NCBI GenBank assembly: GCA_005503215.1
Contig: SCNS01000008.1
Location: 1 to 64,000 of the forward strand
Length of the DNA stretch: 64,000 bases
Reading direction: 5' to 3'
Origin: Sphingomonadaceae bacterium 3R27C6
Lineage (GTDB): Bacteria > Pseudomonadota > Alphaproteobacteria > Sphingomonadales > Sphingomonadaceae
In this document: positions 26,342-34,651 of the stretch, in pieces
Layout of the letters: each line of letters starts with the position of its first letter
Position numbering within the stretch: the first letter of the stretch is position 1
The notes under the pieces: generated by a model
Told to the model about the DNA's origin: nothing
Seen by the model: only the letters and a program-made list of their open reading frames with translations
Databases searched by the model: none
Made by a program: the position numbers and the translations under genes

Positions 26342-27286
26342 ATGACCAAGACCGTGACCGTCCTTTCGGGCCTGATCCGTCCGCTTGTCGAAAACCGGCT
26401 GCCCGACTGGATCGAACCCAAATTCTTCGCGTCGAAGGAAGAGGCGCTCGAACTCGCGCCGCAGGCCGAGATCGGCTGGTTCGACATGTACGACAAGAAG
26501 GATATGGCAGCGGTCATCGCCACCGCGACCAGCCTCAAATGGCTCAATTCGATCTATGCCGGGGTCGACGGCATGCCGCTGGATCTGCTGCGCGAGCGCG
26601 GCACGGTGCTGACCAACGGCGCCGGCATCAACGCGATCACTATCGCCGAATATGTCGTGATGGGGATGCTCACCGTGGCGAAGGGCTACCGCGATGTCGT
26701 CCGCGCGCAGGAACGGCGCGAATGGCTGATGGACTCGCCCGGCAAGGTCGAACTGTTCGGGTCGAGGGCGCTGCTCCTCGGCTATGGCGCGATCGGCAAG
26801 CTGATTGAGGAACGGTTGAAAGCCTTCGCTGTCGACGTCACCGTGGTCCGCCGCTCACCGGGCCCCAACACGCTAACCCCCGGCCAGTGGCGCGCGCAGC
26901 TCGGCGAGTTCGACTGGGTGATCCTCGCGGTCCCCGCGACCCCCGAAACCGACGGCATGATCGGCGCGGCGGAGCTCGCGGCGATGAAACCGACGGCGAC
27001 GCTCATCAACATCGCGCGCGGCAGCGTCGTCGATCAGGCCGCGCTGGTCGCGGCGCTCGACGGCCAGCAGATCGCCTCGGCCTTCCTAGACGTCACGACG
27101 CCCGAACCGCTCCCCTCGGACGATCCGCTGTGGAGCCTCGACAATGCGCATATCACGATGCACCTGTCGGGCCGGGCGCAGGACAAGATGTTCATCCGTT
27201 CGGCGCAGCGCTTCCTCGAAAATCTCGATCGCTGGAAAAAGGGCGAGGCGGTCGAGCCGCAGGTCGATCTGTCGCTCGGCTATTAA
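26342..27286 (+). CDS. D-2-hydroxyacid dehydrogenase family oxidoreductase
   Basis: A 314-residue NAD(P)-dependent dehydrogenase. The Rossmann motif is LLLGYGAIGKLIEERL (about residues 141-156). The catalytic arginine lies in NIARGSVVD, the glutamate in TTPEPLPSDDP, and the expected histidine in HITMHLSGR, where the usual HPHxAG is altered. Residues 1-100 and the C-terminus form the catalytic lobe. It probably reduces or oxidises a 2-keto/2-hydroxy acid of the glyoxylate/hydroxypyruvate class; substrate unknown. Its stop overlaps by 4 bp the stop of the convergent phosphodiesterase gene. Confidence 0.88.
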   Translation: MTKTVTVLSGLIRPLVENRLPDWIEPKFFASKEEALELAPQAEIGWFDMYDKKDMAAVIATATSLKWLNSIYAGVDGMPLDLLRERGTVLTNGAGINAITIAEYVVMGMLTVAKGYRDVVRAQERREWLMDSPGKVELFGSRALLLGYGAIGKLIEERLKAFAVDVTVVRRSPGPNTLTPGQWRAQLGEFDWVILAVPATPETDGMIGAAELAAMKPTATLINIARGSVVDQAALVAALDGQQIASAFLDVTTPEPLPSDDPLWSLDNAHITMHLSGRAQDKMFIRSAQRFLENLDRWKKGEAVEPQVDLSLGY

Positions 27287-28131
27287 CGCGGCCGCTCAGC
27301 CTTTAGTTCGCGCACCAGCGGTTGCAGCCGTTCGTCATATTTGGCGAGCATCGTATGTGCGCCGGCATGGTCGTAGAAGCTCACAAGCTCGCGCCCGTTC
27401 CAGCGGTGGAGCGCATAGGCGGGATCTTCGGCGACGATCATCGGCCGGTCGTCGGGATGATTCTCGTCAATCGGGCGAAGGTCGAGCGAGACCTGCGGCG
27501 CCGTCGACGAACAGATTGCGATTGTGCGCCCCTCCCACGCAACGGTCACCGAGCGGTGGAGGTGGCCGCAGATCAGCCCGCGAACCTGCGGGTGGCGGCG
27601 TACCACGTCGGTGAAGACCGCGACCCACGGCTCGTCGGGGTCGGTGTTCATCCACTCGATCCCGCTTTCGATCGGCGGATGGTGCATGACGATATAGGTG
27701 GGCTTGGCGCTGTCCTTCGCCAGTTCGGCGTCGAGCCAGGCGGCGCGCCGGTCGCAAAATGCGCCGCCGTGGCGCCCTTCCTCCAGCGTATCGATCGTCA
27801 CCAGCCGTAGTTCGGGGAGTTCGATCGTGTACTGAACGAAACCGTTGCCGTCGTCGAGACCCGGAAAGCGGGCGTGAAAATTGTCACGCAAATCATGATT
27901 GCCGACGCTCGGCCACACCGGAAAGGGACAGCGCGAGAAGGCGGTGGCGAGGCGGCGATAACTGTCGTCGTCGCCGCGATCGGAAAGATCGCCGGTCGCG
28001 AGCAGCAGATCAGGCCGGTTCGGCCCCTCGATCAGCACGTCGAGCACCTCGTCGAGGCGCTTGCGGTTATATTCGGCCGGATTGTCCGGATCGAACCCGA
28101 TATGGATATCTGTGATCTGCGCGATCAGCAT
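27283..28131 (-). CDS. Class III cyclic-nucleotide-type metallophosphodiesterase
   Basis: A 282-residue calcineurin-fold phosphodiesterase resembling CpdA, Rv0805 and GpdQ. Dimetal ligands are all visible: D8 and H10 (ITDIHIG), D48 (TGDLSDRG), N78 and H79 (VGNHD), H150 (VMHHPP), H190 and H192 (CGHLH). Family members cleave cAMP or other phosphodiesters. It follows the decaheme cytochrome gene by 43 bp on the same strand, so it may be the last gene of the FAD/CNBD/cytochrome operon. That would place a cAMP-degrading candidate beside a protein with two cAMP-binding domains. A glycerophosphodiesterase role is the main alternative. Confidence 0.85.
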   Translation of the reverse strand: MLIAQITDIHIGFDPDNPAEYNRKRLDEVLDVLIEGPNRPDLLLATGDLSDRGDDDSYRRLATAFSRCPFPVWPSVGNHDLRDNFHARFPGLDDGNGFVQYTIELPELRLVTIDTLEEGRHGGAFCDRRAAWLDAELAKDSAKPTYIVMHHPPIESGIEWMNTDPDEPWVAVFTDVVRRHPQVRGLICGHLHRSVTVAWEGRTIAICSSTAPQVSLDLRPIDENHPDDRPMIVAEDPAYALHRWNGRELVSFYDHAGAHTMLAKYDERLQPLVRELKAERPR

Positions 28132-28174
28132 ATCCGTCCCCCGTTCCGGTCGGCTGGTCCCGACCCATAAAACC

Positions 28175-30109
28175 TCACCCGCCCCGCCTTGCCCCGTGCA
28201 AGGGAGGTGTGCGCCACGTCACATCGTAAAGGCCCCGCCCCCCGGTTCCTGTGATCATGCTCACACCATAGGTAGCAGCAAGAGGTTTATTTGTGATTGC
28301 GGCAGTGTTTTTCTTGGCTCTGCGCGGCGGCATCCACGGTTTGCCGCCGTCCGAATGATATTCGTGGCACATCGCGCAGGGTGATTCGGTCGCGGTCTCG
28401 ACCTTTACAACACGCGCGCCGCCTTCGCCGACATGGCAGTCGCGGCATTGGCGCAGGCCCGGGACGAGCAGGTCGGTCGACGCCTTGGACGCGGGCGCAG
28501 CGGTGTGGCAATCGGCGCATTCGGTTTCCTTGTGCGCGTCATGGTCGAACCAGCCTTTTTGCAGGTAGCGCGGCGTCTGGCTGACCGCCGCAACCCGCCA
28601 GCTGTTGCCGGCCTGCGGCGCAAAGATCGTGTGACAGTCGTAACAGGCACCGCCCTTTGAGAAGACCGCGCGCACCGCATCCTGCGCACGGCTGGGCCGT
28701 GTCGCGACTTCGTTGAAATAGATGTTGTAAACCTGCCCCTCGGCATAGGCGCCCGGACGCCGCCGCTGCATGCCGCCAAGCTGGAGCGGTCGCCCGGGCG
28801 GGGTCGAGCGATAATAAGCGGTGAGATCGGCGACCACCTGGTCGGGCTCGCCATGGCGCAAAGTCCGCGTCACCCCGCCAACGGTTTCGAAGGCGAGGCT
28901 GTGGCACATCGCGCAGTCGCGTTCCATTTCGACCGGCTTGACGCGTACCCCGTCGGCCTCGACGCGGTGGCAGTTCGCGCACTCCAGCTTCTTGCCGAAA
29001 TCGTAGCGGCCGCGGAAGCTCGCCGCCATGCGCGCAACGCCGCCGGTCGCCTGCACATGCATGTCGTGCGGGAATTTGAGGCCGTTATAGTCGACGGTGC
29101 CCTTCGCCAGTGTCGTGCGCACCAACTTGCCGCCCGGCGCGGGACGCACGAGCGGACGAAACTCGGGATGACTCGTGCCGAAATCAGCGGCATCGGCGAG
29201 CGTGGTCGGATGCCCTGCGGTCTTCAAACGCGCCGACATGCCGTCATGGCAATCGGCGCAAAATTTCTGTGGCGTCGCCGGCATCGGCCCCGCGCCCTCA
29301 TGCTCGGTATGGCATTCGACGCAGCGCCCCTGCGGCTTGTTGAAGGTCTTGGCAAAGCCATCGAGAATTCGCTCGCCCATGCCGGGCGGGTGTCGCGCGG
29401 CGAGCAGCATCGCGGTCGGCGCGCCCGCGTGCGCCATGCTCATCGCCTTATGCTCGCCGGTGTGGCAGCCGACGCACGCCTTGTCGGTCACCGCGACGAA
29501 CGGCTCGACATGGCACGACTGGCAGTCGTCCTTCAGGCTGGCATGTGCGCTCGACAGCGGGCCCGACAGCCACGCGCTATCGGCGTGATAGCCCTCGGGG
29601 CGCTCGTTGACAGACTTATAGCTATACCACGCCCAGATCGGCCCGATCAGGAAGGCGAGCAGCATCAGCAGGCCGAAGACCCACGCCCCCATGCGCTTGC
29701 CCAGCATCACGCCCTGCAGCGAGAAGGCCTTGGCCTCGTCGACGTCCTTCGACGACTGCGAGAGTTCGTCGATCCGCTCGACGAGCAGGATGATATTCTC
29801 ACCCTCGCGCGCGATCGTCAGCCGGTGACCACCGAAGCGCAGCTCGCCGCCCGCACCGCTGTCGATATCGGCAACGGTTGCGCTGCGCCCATTGAGGTCG
29901 AACCCCAGCCCCTCGCTCGCTGCGACGCGCACCGTGCGCCCGTCGGCGCTGCTGATCGTCGCATGATGCGGGTTCACCGCGAGGTCGGCGACGTGGATGA
30001 CGTTGCTGCCCTCGCGGCCGAGGGTGATCGCGTCGCCCGGCAGCGGCGTGTCGCGGATGATCTGTTTGCCGGTCTTCGTCGTCGAGATGCGGCGCAGGAT
30101 GAAGCTCAT
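28175..30109 (-). CDS. FHA domain fused to a membrane-anchored decaheme cytochrome c
   Basis: A 644-residue protein. Residues 1-110 form a cytoplasmic FHA (phospho-Thr binding) domain with LGREGSNVIHV at 30-40, H49 and N73-G74. One transmembrane helix (142-163) leads to a periplasmic domain with ten CXXCH heme motifs, the first at C196-H200 (CQSCH). The others read CVGCH, CVECH, CADCH, CANCH, CAMCH, CYDCH, CADCH, CRDCH and CAMCH. The start has a strong GGAGGAG site. It lies 16 bp after the cytochrome b-like gene. Cytoplasmic phospho-recognition joined to a periplasmic heme wire is very unusual; it suggests electron transfer gated by, or assembled through, a phosphorylated partner. Confidence 0.9.
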   Translation of the reverse strand: MSFILRRISTTKTGKQIIRDTPLPGDAITLGREGSNVIHVADLAVNPHHATISSADGRTVRVAASEGLGFDLNGRSATVADIDSGAGGELRFGGHRLTIAREGENIILLVERIDELSQSSKDVDEAKAFSLQGVMLGKRMGAWVFGLLMLLAFLIGPIWAWYSYKSVNERPEGYHADSAWLSGPLSSAHASLKDDCQSCHVEPFVAVTDKACVGCHTGEHKAMSMAHAGAPTAMLLAARHPPGMGERILDGFAKTFNKPQGRCVECHTEHEGAGPMPATPQKFCADCHDGMSARLKTAGHPTTLADAADFGTSHPEFRPLVRPAPGGKLVRTTLAKGTVDYNGLKFPHDMHVQATGGVARMAASFRGRYDFGKKLECANCHRVEADGVRVKPVEMERDCAMCHSLAFETVGGVTRTLRHGEPDQVVADLTAYYRSTPPGRPLQLGGMQRRRPGAYAEGQVYNIYFNEVATRPSRAQDAVRAVFSKGGACYDCHTIFAPQAGNSWRVAAVSQTPRYLQKGWFDHDAHKETECADCHTAAPASKASTDLLVPGLRQCRDCHVGEGGARVVKVETATESPCAMCHEYHSDGGKPWMPPRRAKKNTAAITNKPLAATYGVSMITGTGGRGLYDVTWRTPPLHGARRGG

Positions 30110-30125
30110 GGTTCTCCTCCCCGCC

Positions 30126-31007
30126 TTACCAGTAGAAGAAGACGCTGATGATGTGCGCCGACAGCGCCGCGATCAGCGCAAAGGTCAGCGGCACATGCAC
30201 ATAGAGCCAGATTTCGAGCAGCGCACGGATCTTGAGGTGTCGGCGAAGCCGCGTCAGCGCCGCCTCCTTCTGCTTGAGCAGCCCGACGACCTTCTCGCGC
30301 GCCTCACGATCGCTGCCATTCGAGAGCGACAGCGTCCGCAGCGCCGCGGCGGTCGCGCAATTCGGATAGCGGCCCGACAACCGTGCGCCAATGCCGCCCG
30401 CAAACGGGTCTTCGTCGAGCGCCGCGAGCACTGGCGCCGTGTCCTCGGGCGTCAGCGGCTGCGCCGCGCTATGCAGTTGGCGGTCGAAGGCGCGGATCGC
30501 CTCGAGCATCTGCATCTGCGTCATCTCGTCGCGGTTGTTCGACAGTGCCGCGGGCAAGGTCGCATAGACGATCACGCCATAAAGCCCCGACAAAATCACC
30601 AGCATCATCAGCGCCCACGCGAGCGTGTGGACATTCCAGCCGAGCTGGAACCCCGTGTGCCAGGTGCCGACGACGACCAGGCTGAGACCCAGATAGACAT
30701 GCGCCGAGGTCCATGCCTTCAGCGACCAGTAATCGCTTGTCATCTTGCGCTTGCGATAGCCGAGTGCGGTGAGCCACAAGATCAATCCCGCGCCGATCGC
30801 GCCGAGCGTATAGCCGTACCAGCTGCCGCCATTGTGCCGCGGCGTCACATCGACCAGCGCATAGCTGACGATGATCAGCAGGCAGAGCGCGCCCGAAATC
30901 TTGGCCCAGCGAAACCCCGCGTAGCGCAGAAAACCCTCATGTCTCCGCTCGCGGACGCGTTCGGTCTGGGTCGCCTTGGTGCGGCGGCGCTGGAAGAGGC
31001 TCGCCAT
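30126..31007 (-). CDS. Diheme cytochrome b-like membrane protein
   Basis: A 293-residue protein with five helices (about 33-52, 66-84, 101-120, 126-150, 266-292). H103 and H117 in helix 3 and H271 and H285 in helix 5 are each 14 residues apart, the spacing of two stacked b hemes across the membrane. H127 is a further histidine. A cytoplasmic loop (about 151-262) joins helices 4 and 5. Its ATG shares one base with the stop of the FAD/Fe-S gene (TGATG), and the multiheme cytochrome gene follows 16 bp later. It probably carries electrons between cytoplasmic Fe-S clusters and periplasmic c hemes. I cannot assign it to a named family. Confidence 0.82.
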   Translation of the reverse strand: MASLFQRRRTKATQTERVRERRHEGFLRYAGFRWAKISGALCLLIIVSYALVDVTPRHNGGSWYGYTLGAIGAGLILWLTALGYRKRKMTSDYWSLKAWTSAHVYLGLSLVVVGTWHTGFQLGWNVHTLAWALMMLVILSGLYGVIVYATLPAALSNNRDEMTQMQMLEAIRAFDRQLHSAAQPLTPEDTAPVLAALDEDPFAGGIGARLSGRYPNCATAAALRTLSLSNGSDREAREKVVGLLKQKEAALTRLRRHLKIRALLEIWLYVHVPLTFALIAALSAHIISVFFYW

Positions 31008-33442
31008 CAGTCGGCGTCTTCCTGAAGCCGCGCGATCGACAGGAATTCTTCAGGCGAAACGCGGATCGCCGCGCCGGTCGGACAGGCGCGCACGCACGCG
31101 GGGCCGCCCGAAATGCCTTTGCACATGTCGCATTTGACTGCGATTTTCTTGGGCTTCTCGTCGCCCAATTGCTTCTTGGTCCATTTGGGCGATGGCTCGC
31201 CCGGGCCGGGGCCGAAGCCCGTGAGCAGCCAGCGCAGCAGGCTCGGCTTCTCGGGCGGCGCGGCCTCCATGCGGATCACGCCATAGGGGCAATTGCGCAT
31301 GCAATTGCCGCAGCCGATGCAGCCGGGCTCCATGAACACCTCGCCGTCGGGACCGCGGTGGATCACATTCGGCGGGCAGTCGGCCATGCAGTGTGGATGC
31401 TCGCAGTGGCGGCAGCTCGTCGGCACGTGCAGATGCGCGAAGGTCTTGCCCGCTTCGCGGTCGAGCCGCGACAGGCCTTCATGGCTGTCAGCGCACGCTT
31501 TCTCGCAATTGTCGCAGCCGACGCACAGATTCTCGTCGATCAGCAACGCATCGGTCGCCTCGCCGAGCCCCTCCTTCATGATGAAGCTCGCGGTGTCCGA
31601 ATAGAGATCAACCGCGCTCGAATAGCTCGCTTTCCGCGATTCGATGAAGCTGTTCATCGCCGCGCGTTCGGCGACCGCGGCCTCGGTCGCCTCGCGCACC
31701 TGCGGCCGCTTGGCGAGCATCGCCTTGAACTGCTCGCCCTTCAGCCGGATCACTTCGCTCGCGACTGCGGCCTTCACGGTGGCGTTGCGCCGCTCGCCGC
31801 TGAGCACCGCCATCTCGCCGAAGAAACTGCCCGCAGGCAAATAGCGCAGGAAGATCGGCTTGCCGCCGATATCCTTCTCGACGACCATCGACCCCGAGCG
31901 GATGACATAGACGTCGTCGCCCTCGTCGCCCTCGGCCAGCACGACCTTGCCGGCGGGAACGCGTTCGATCGCGGGGTCCTCGACGATCGGTTCGAGATCC
32001 TCGACCGTCAGCCCGCCCTTGAAGATTTGCAGCAGCTGGCGTTCGAGCGAGATGCGGTTGATCACGCGTTTCGCCCCCGGCACGGCAGCCATCAGCTTGA
32101 GCGCGGCGGTGCGCGACACCTCGACGAAAATGCTATCCTCGCCCGCGCGGATCCTCGCGCCGCGCTTGCGGCCCGAAATCAGCCCGACCTCGCCGAAGAT
32201 CGATCCCTGCTCGATCGGCACATTGATGTCGGGGCCGACCTCGACGACCGCATGGCCGTCGGCAATCGCGAACAACGACGACCCCGGCTCGCCTTTCTCG
32301 AACACAACGTCGCCCTTGGAATAGAAGGCGACTTTCGAATCGAGCATGAATTCGCGCATCTGCAGCGGCGACACGTCGGCGAAGATGCGGATGCGCGTGC
32401 GCAGATATTCGAGCCATTCGCTGACCGATTTCTTCTGCGGCAGCGCCTCGAAAATCGCCGCCAGATCCTTTTCGTCGGCGGGGGTCAGCGCCTTGTTGCC
32501 GTTGAGGAATTCGACGACGTCATAGCCCTGGTTCATGCAATGCTTGATCAGCGGATAACCCGCGAGCGCACCGATGACATAGATGCCGGGCACCGTCGTC
32601 TCGAAGGTCGGCGACAGTTTCGGAAAAGCCTCGCGGTCGGGGCCAGTGAACTCGATCCCCATCGATTCGACAAAGCCGCGCGGCGCAACCGACCCCAGCC
32701 GCGCGACGATCACATCGCATTCGATCCGTTCCTCGCCGGTCGGGGTTTCGAGCGTCAGCCAGCCCGGCTCGACCTTCTTCGGCTGCGTTTCGGTGCGGAT
32801 CGACATGAAGCCATTCTCGCCCGCCTCGGTCATGTCGGAGACATTTTTCGCCTTGGCGCGCGCGAAGTCCTTTGAGCGGTTGAGGATGGTGACGGTGTTC
32901 TCGAGCGCCTCCTCGGCGACACCGAGCGCATTTTCGATCCCCGCGTCGCCCGACCCGACGACGGTGATATGCTTGTCCTTGAAATCCTCGGGATCGTCGA
33001 CCTGGTAGATGATGTGCGGCAGGTCGGCGCCCTCGCAGCGCATCCGGTTCGGGTTGCCCTGCGTGCCGATCGCCAGCACGATATTCTCTGCCGTATAGAC
33101 GTCGCCCTTGGCGGTCTTGATCGCGAACGCACCCTTCGCGCCGGTCACTTCGGCGACCTCGGCGTGATAGGCGACCTGCACCTTGTTGTTCGCGGCGTCC
33201 TCGTCCCAATTGCCGAGGATATATTCGCGCGCGCCCTCGGCGAAGCGGCAATCGGAGCGGAGGTCGAGCCGCTCGGGGGTCGCAAGCACACGCTTGCCCT
33301 TCTGATATTTGAAGATCGTGTCCGACAGATGGTCGGTCTTTTCGAGCAATATGTGGCTGAGCCCGAGCTGCGCGGCGCGCGATGCGGCGCTGAGTCCCGC
33401 GGGACCCGACCCGATGATCGCAACCTTGACCGGATCGCTCAT
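31007..33442 (-). CDS. FAD/NAD(P) oxidoreductase - 2x cNMP-binding - 4x[4Fe-4S] fusion
   Basis: An 811-residue cytoplasmic fusion. Residues 1-~320 are a thioredoxin-reductase/YpdA-like flavoprotein with the FAD motif GSGPAG (11-16) and a second dinucleotide motif GSGDAG (163-168). CNBD1 is about 355-470 (FGE at 416-418, R427); CNBD2 is about 475-590 (FGE 541-543, R552-N-A-T). Both keep the phosphate-binding cassette arginine. Four [4Fe-4S] motifs follow, as in NrfC/DmsB-type subunits: C640-643-646-650, C677-680-685-689, C708-711-714-718, C771-774-783-787. ATG 33442 overlaps a tiny upstream ORF. Predicted: NAD(P)H to FAD to Fe-S transfer to the membrane cytochrome, tuned by cyclic nucleotide. 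Confidence 0.92.
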   Translation of the reverse strand: MSDPVKVAIIGSGPAGLSAASRAAQLGLSHILLEKTDHLSDTIFKYQKGKRVLATPERLDLRSDCRFAEGAREYILGNWDEDAANNKVQVAYHAEVAEVTGAKGAFAIKTAKGDVYTAENIVLAIGTQGNPNRMRCEGADLPHIIYQVDDPEDFKDKHITVVGSGDAGIENALGVAEEALENTVTILNRSKDFARAKAKNVSDMTEAGENGFMSIRTETQPKKVEPGWLTLETPTGEERIECDVIVARLGSVAPRGFVESMGIEFTGPDREAFPKLSPTFETTVPGIYVIGALAGYPLIKHCMNQGYDVVEFLNGNKALTPADEKDLAAIFEALPQKKSVSEWLEYLRTRIRIFADVSPLQMREFMLDSKVAFYSKGDVVFEKGEPGSSLFAIADGHAVVEVGPDINVPIEQGSIFGEVGLISGRKRGARIRAGEDSIFVEVSRTAALKLMAAVPGAKRVINRISLERQLLQIFKGGLTVEDLEPIVEDPAIERVPAGKVVLAEGDEGDDVYVIRSGSMVVEKDIGGKPIFLRYLPAGSFFGEMAVLSGERRNATVKAAVASEVIRLKGEQFKAMLAKRPQVREATEAAVAERAAMNSFIESRKASYSSAVDLYSDTASFIMKEGLGEATDALLIDENLCVGCDNCEKACADSHEGLSRLDREAGKTFAHLHVPTSCRHCEHPHCMADCPPNVIHRGPDGEVFMEPGCIGCGNCMRNCPYGVIRMEAAPPEKPSLLRWLLTGFGPGPGEPSPKWTKKQLGDEKPKKIAVKCDMCKGISGGPACVRACPTGAAIRVSPEEFLSIARLQEDAD

Positions 33443-33516
33443 GCACGCACCATCGCGCGGCGGAAGCCGCCCTTGCCGTTGCTGGCCGTGATGCTGACGA
33501 AGTCGCGCACGGGCAT
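33439..33516 (-). CDS. Possible 25-residue leader peptide coupled to the FAD/CNBD gene
   Basis: A tiny frame starting ATG at 33516 (MPVRDFVSITASNGKGG.., 25 residues, basic C-terminus). AGGGGGA lies five to ten bases upstream. Its TGA stop overlaps the ATG of the oxidoreductase gene (ATGA). The arrangement is typical of translational coupling, and the peptide could be a conserved small subunit or a leader. No conservation data are available to me, so it may be chance. Confidence 0.4.
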   Translation of the reverse strand: MPVRDFVSITASNGKGGFRRAMVRA

Positions 33517-33679
33517 CCTTTTCCCCCTGTCGCCAGCCCCCCGGCGAATTCATAACGGATGCGACCCGGACTTATGTCCTGGACGCAAAGCTATGCCCTT
33601 GAAAGCGAGGAAAGGTCAACCGGCCGACGCGAGATTCTGGCCGTTGCGAGCCATTCTCAACAGTACCCTGCGGGCGGGT

Positions 33680-34453
33680 TCAGGCGAGCTCGAATATCGC
33701 GGCGATACGCTCGGACTGAGTGGGCTCGAAGCGCGACCATCCGTCGGGGCCGAGCCGTTCGAGCGGACGGAAACGCGCCTTGTACGCCATGCGCGCCGAC
33801 CCTTCGATCCAGTAGCCGAGATAGACGTAGGGCAGCCCCGCGCGCGCGGCGCGCTGGACATGGTCGGCGATGATATAGGTGCCGAGCCCCTCGCGCATCG
33901 GATGGGCCGCATCGAAGAAGCTGTAGATCATCGACAGCCCGTCGCCCTGCCGGTCGGTCAGGCAGCAGCCAACGAGCCGGCCCTTGCCGCCGTCCGCCGC
34001 CGGCTCGCGATATTCGATCATATAGCTATCGACGGGGGTCTGCTCGACCATGTCGGCGAAATCCTGCTCGTCCATATCGGCCATGCCGCCATCGGGATGG
34101 CGCGACCCCAGATAGGAACGCAGCAGCGCATATTGCTCTTCGGTCGCCCACGGCTTGCACGCGGTGGCGACAAGGTCGCCGTTGCGGCGCAGGTTGCGCT
34201 TCTGCGAGCTGCTCGGCGTGAACTCGCCCGCGCAGACGCGCACCGACACGCAGGCCGAGCAATCGGCGCAGCTCGGACGATAGGCGACCGACTGGCTGCG
34301 GCGGAACCCGATGCGGCCGAGCGCGTCGTTCAGCTCGTTCGCCGAATTGCCGCTGAGCTCGGTGAACACCTTGCGCTCGGTTTTGCCCGCCAGATAGGGA
34401 CAGGGCGCCGGGCTGGTGACAAAAAAGCGCGGAAAACGGAACGGTGCGGACAC
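33680..34453 (-). CDS. bpt: Aspartate/glutamate leucyltransferase (Bpt), N-degron pathway
   Basis: A 257-residue aminoacyl-tRNA-protein transferase. It adds leucine from Leu-tRNA to proteins with N-terminal Asp or Glu, marking them for ClpS/ClpAP. It starts with GTG ([33 protein letters not shown]), the usual family beginning, with GGAGG nine bases before. The N-terminal cysteine pattern CPYL ... [15 protein letters not shown] is the conserved ATE domain cluster. The C-terminal GNAT-like half includes [19 protein letters not shown] and [20 protein letters not shown]. Upstream lies a GANTC-rich gap. Confidence 0.95.
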   Translation of the reverse strand: MSAPFRFPRFFVTSPAPCPYLAGKTERKVFTELSGNSANELNDALGRIGFRRSQSVAYRPSCADCSACVSVRVCAGEFTPSSSQKRNLRRNGDLVATACKPWATEEQYALLRSYLGSRHPDGGMADMDEQDFADMVEQTPVDSYMIEYREPAADGGKGRLVGCCLTDRQGDGLSMIYSFFDAAHPMREGLGTYIIADHVQRAARAGLPYVYLGYWIEGSARMAYKARFRPLERLGPDGWSRFEPTQSERIAAIFELA

Positions 34454-34575
34454 GCGGGAAAACCTCCGGACTGGCGAATGCGGAGCCCCCCGACGCGGGT
34501 CCGACGCGCTACTTGCACCAACTATGCCGCGCAGCGTCAATGGTGCAAAGTCCATTTACCATTTTTAAACGTCCC

Positions 34576-34651
34576 GATCTGAATCAACCCGAAAATTTTG
34601 TGAATCGGCCGGTAACTTTTGTGCCGATTTGAATCGACCAGGGTCCGAATC
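34576..34651. promoter_or_regulatory. Cluster of four GAATC (GANTC) sites upstream of bpt
   Basis: GAATC occurs at 34581, 34602, 34631 and 34647 in an AT-rich 76-bp stretch. Two copies sit in near-identical 14-mers, GATCTGAATCAACC (34576-34589) and GATTTGAATCGACC (34626-34639). GANTC is the CcrM methylation site used with GcrA for cell-cycle control in alphaproteobacteria and is otherwise sparse. The likely target is the bpt promoter, downstream on the minus strand. Confidence 0.5.

Noticed and set aside
31169-32875. 568-codon plus-strand frame opposite the FAD/CNBD/Fe-S gene
   Set aside because: The minus strand encodes full FAD, CNBD and Fe-S motifs; the plus frame is a shadow.
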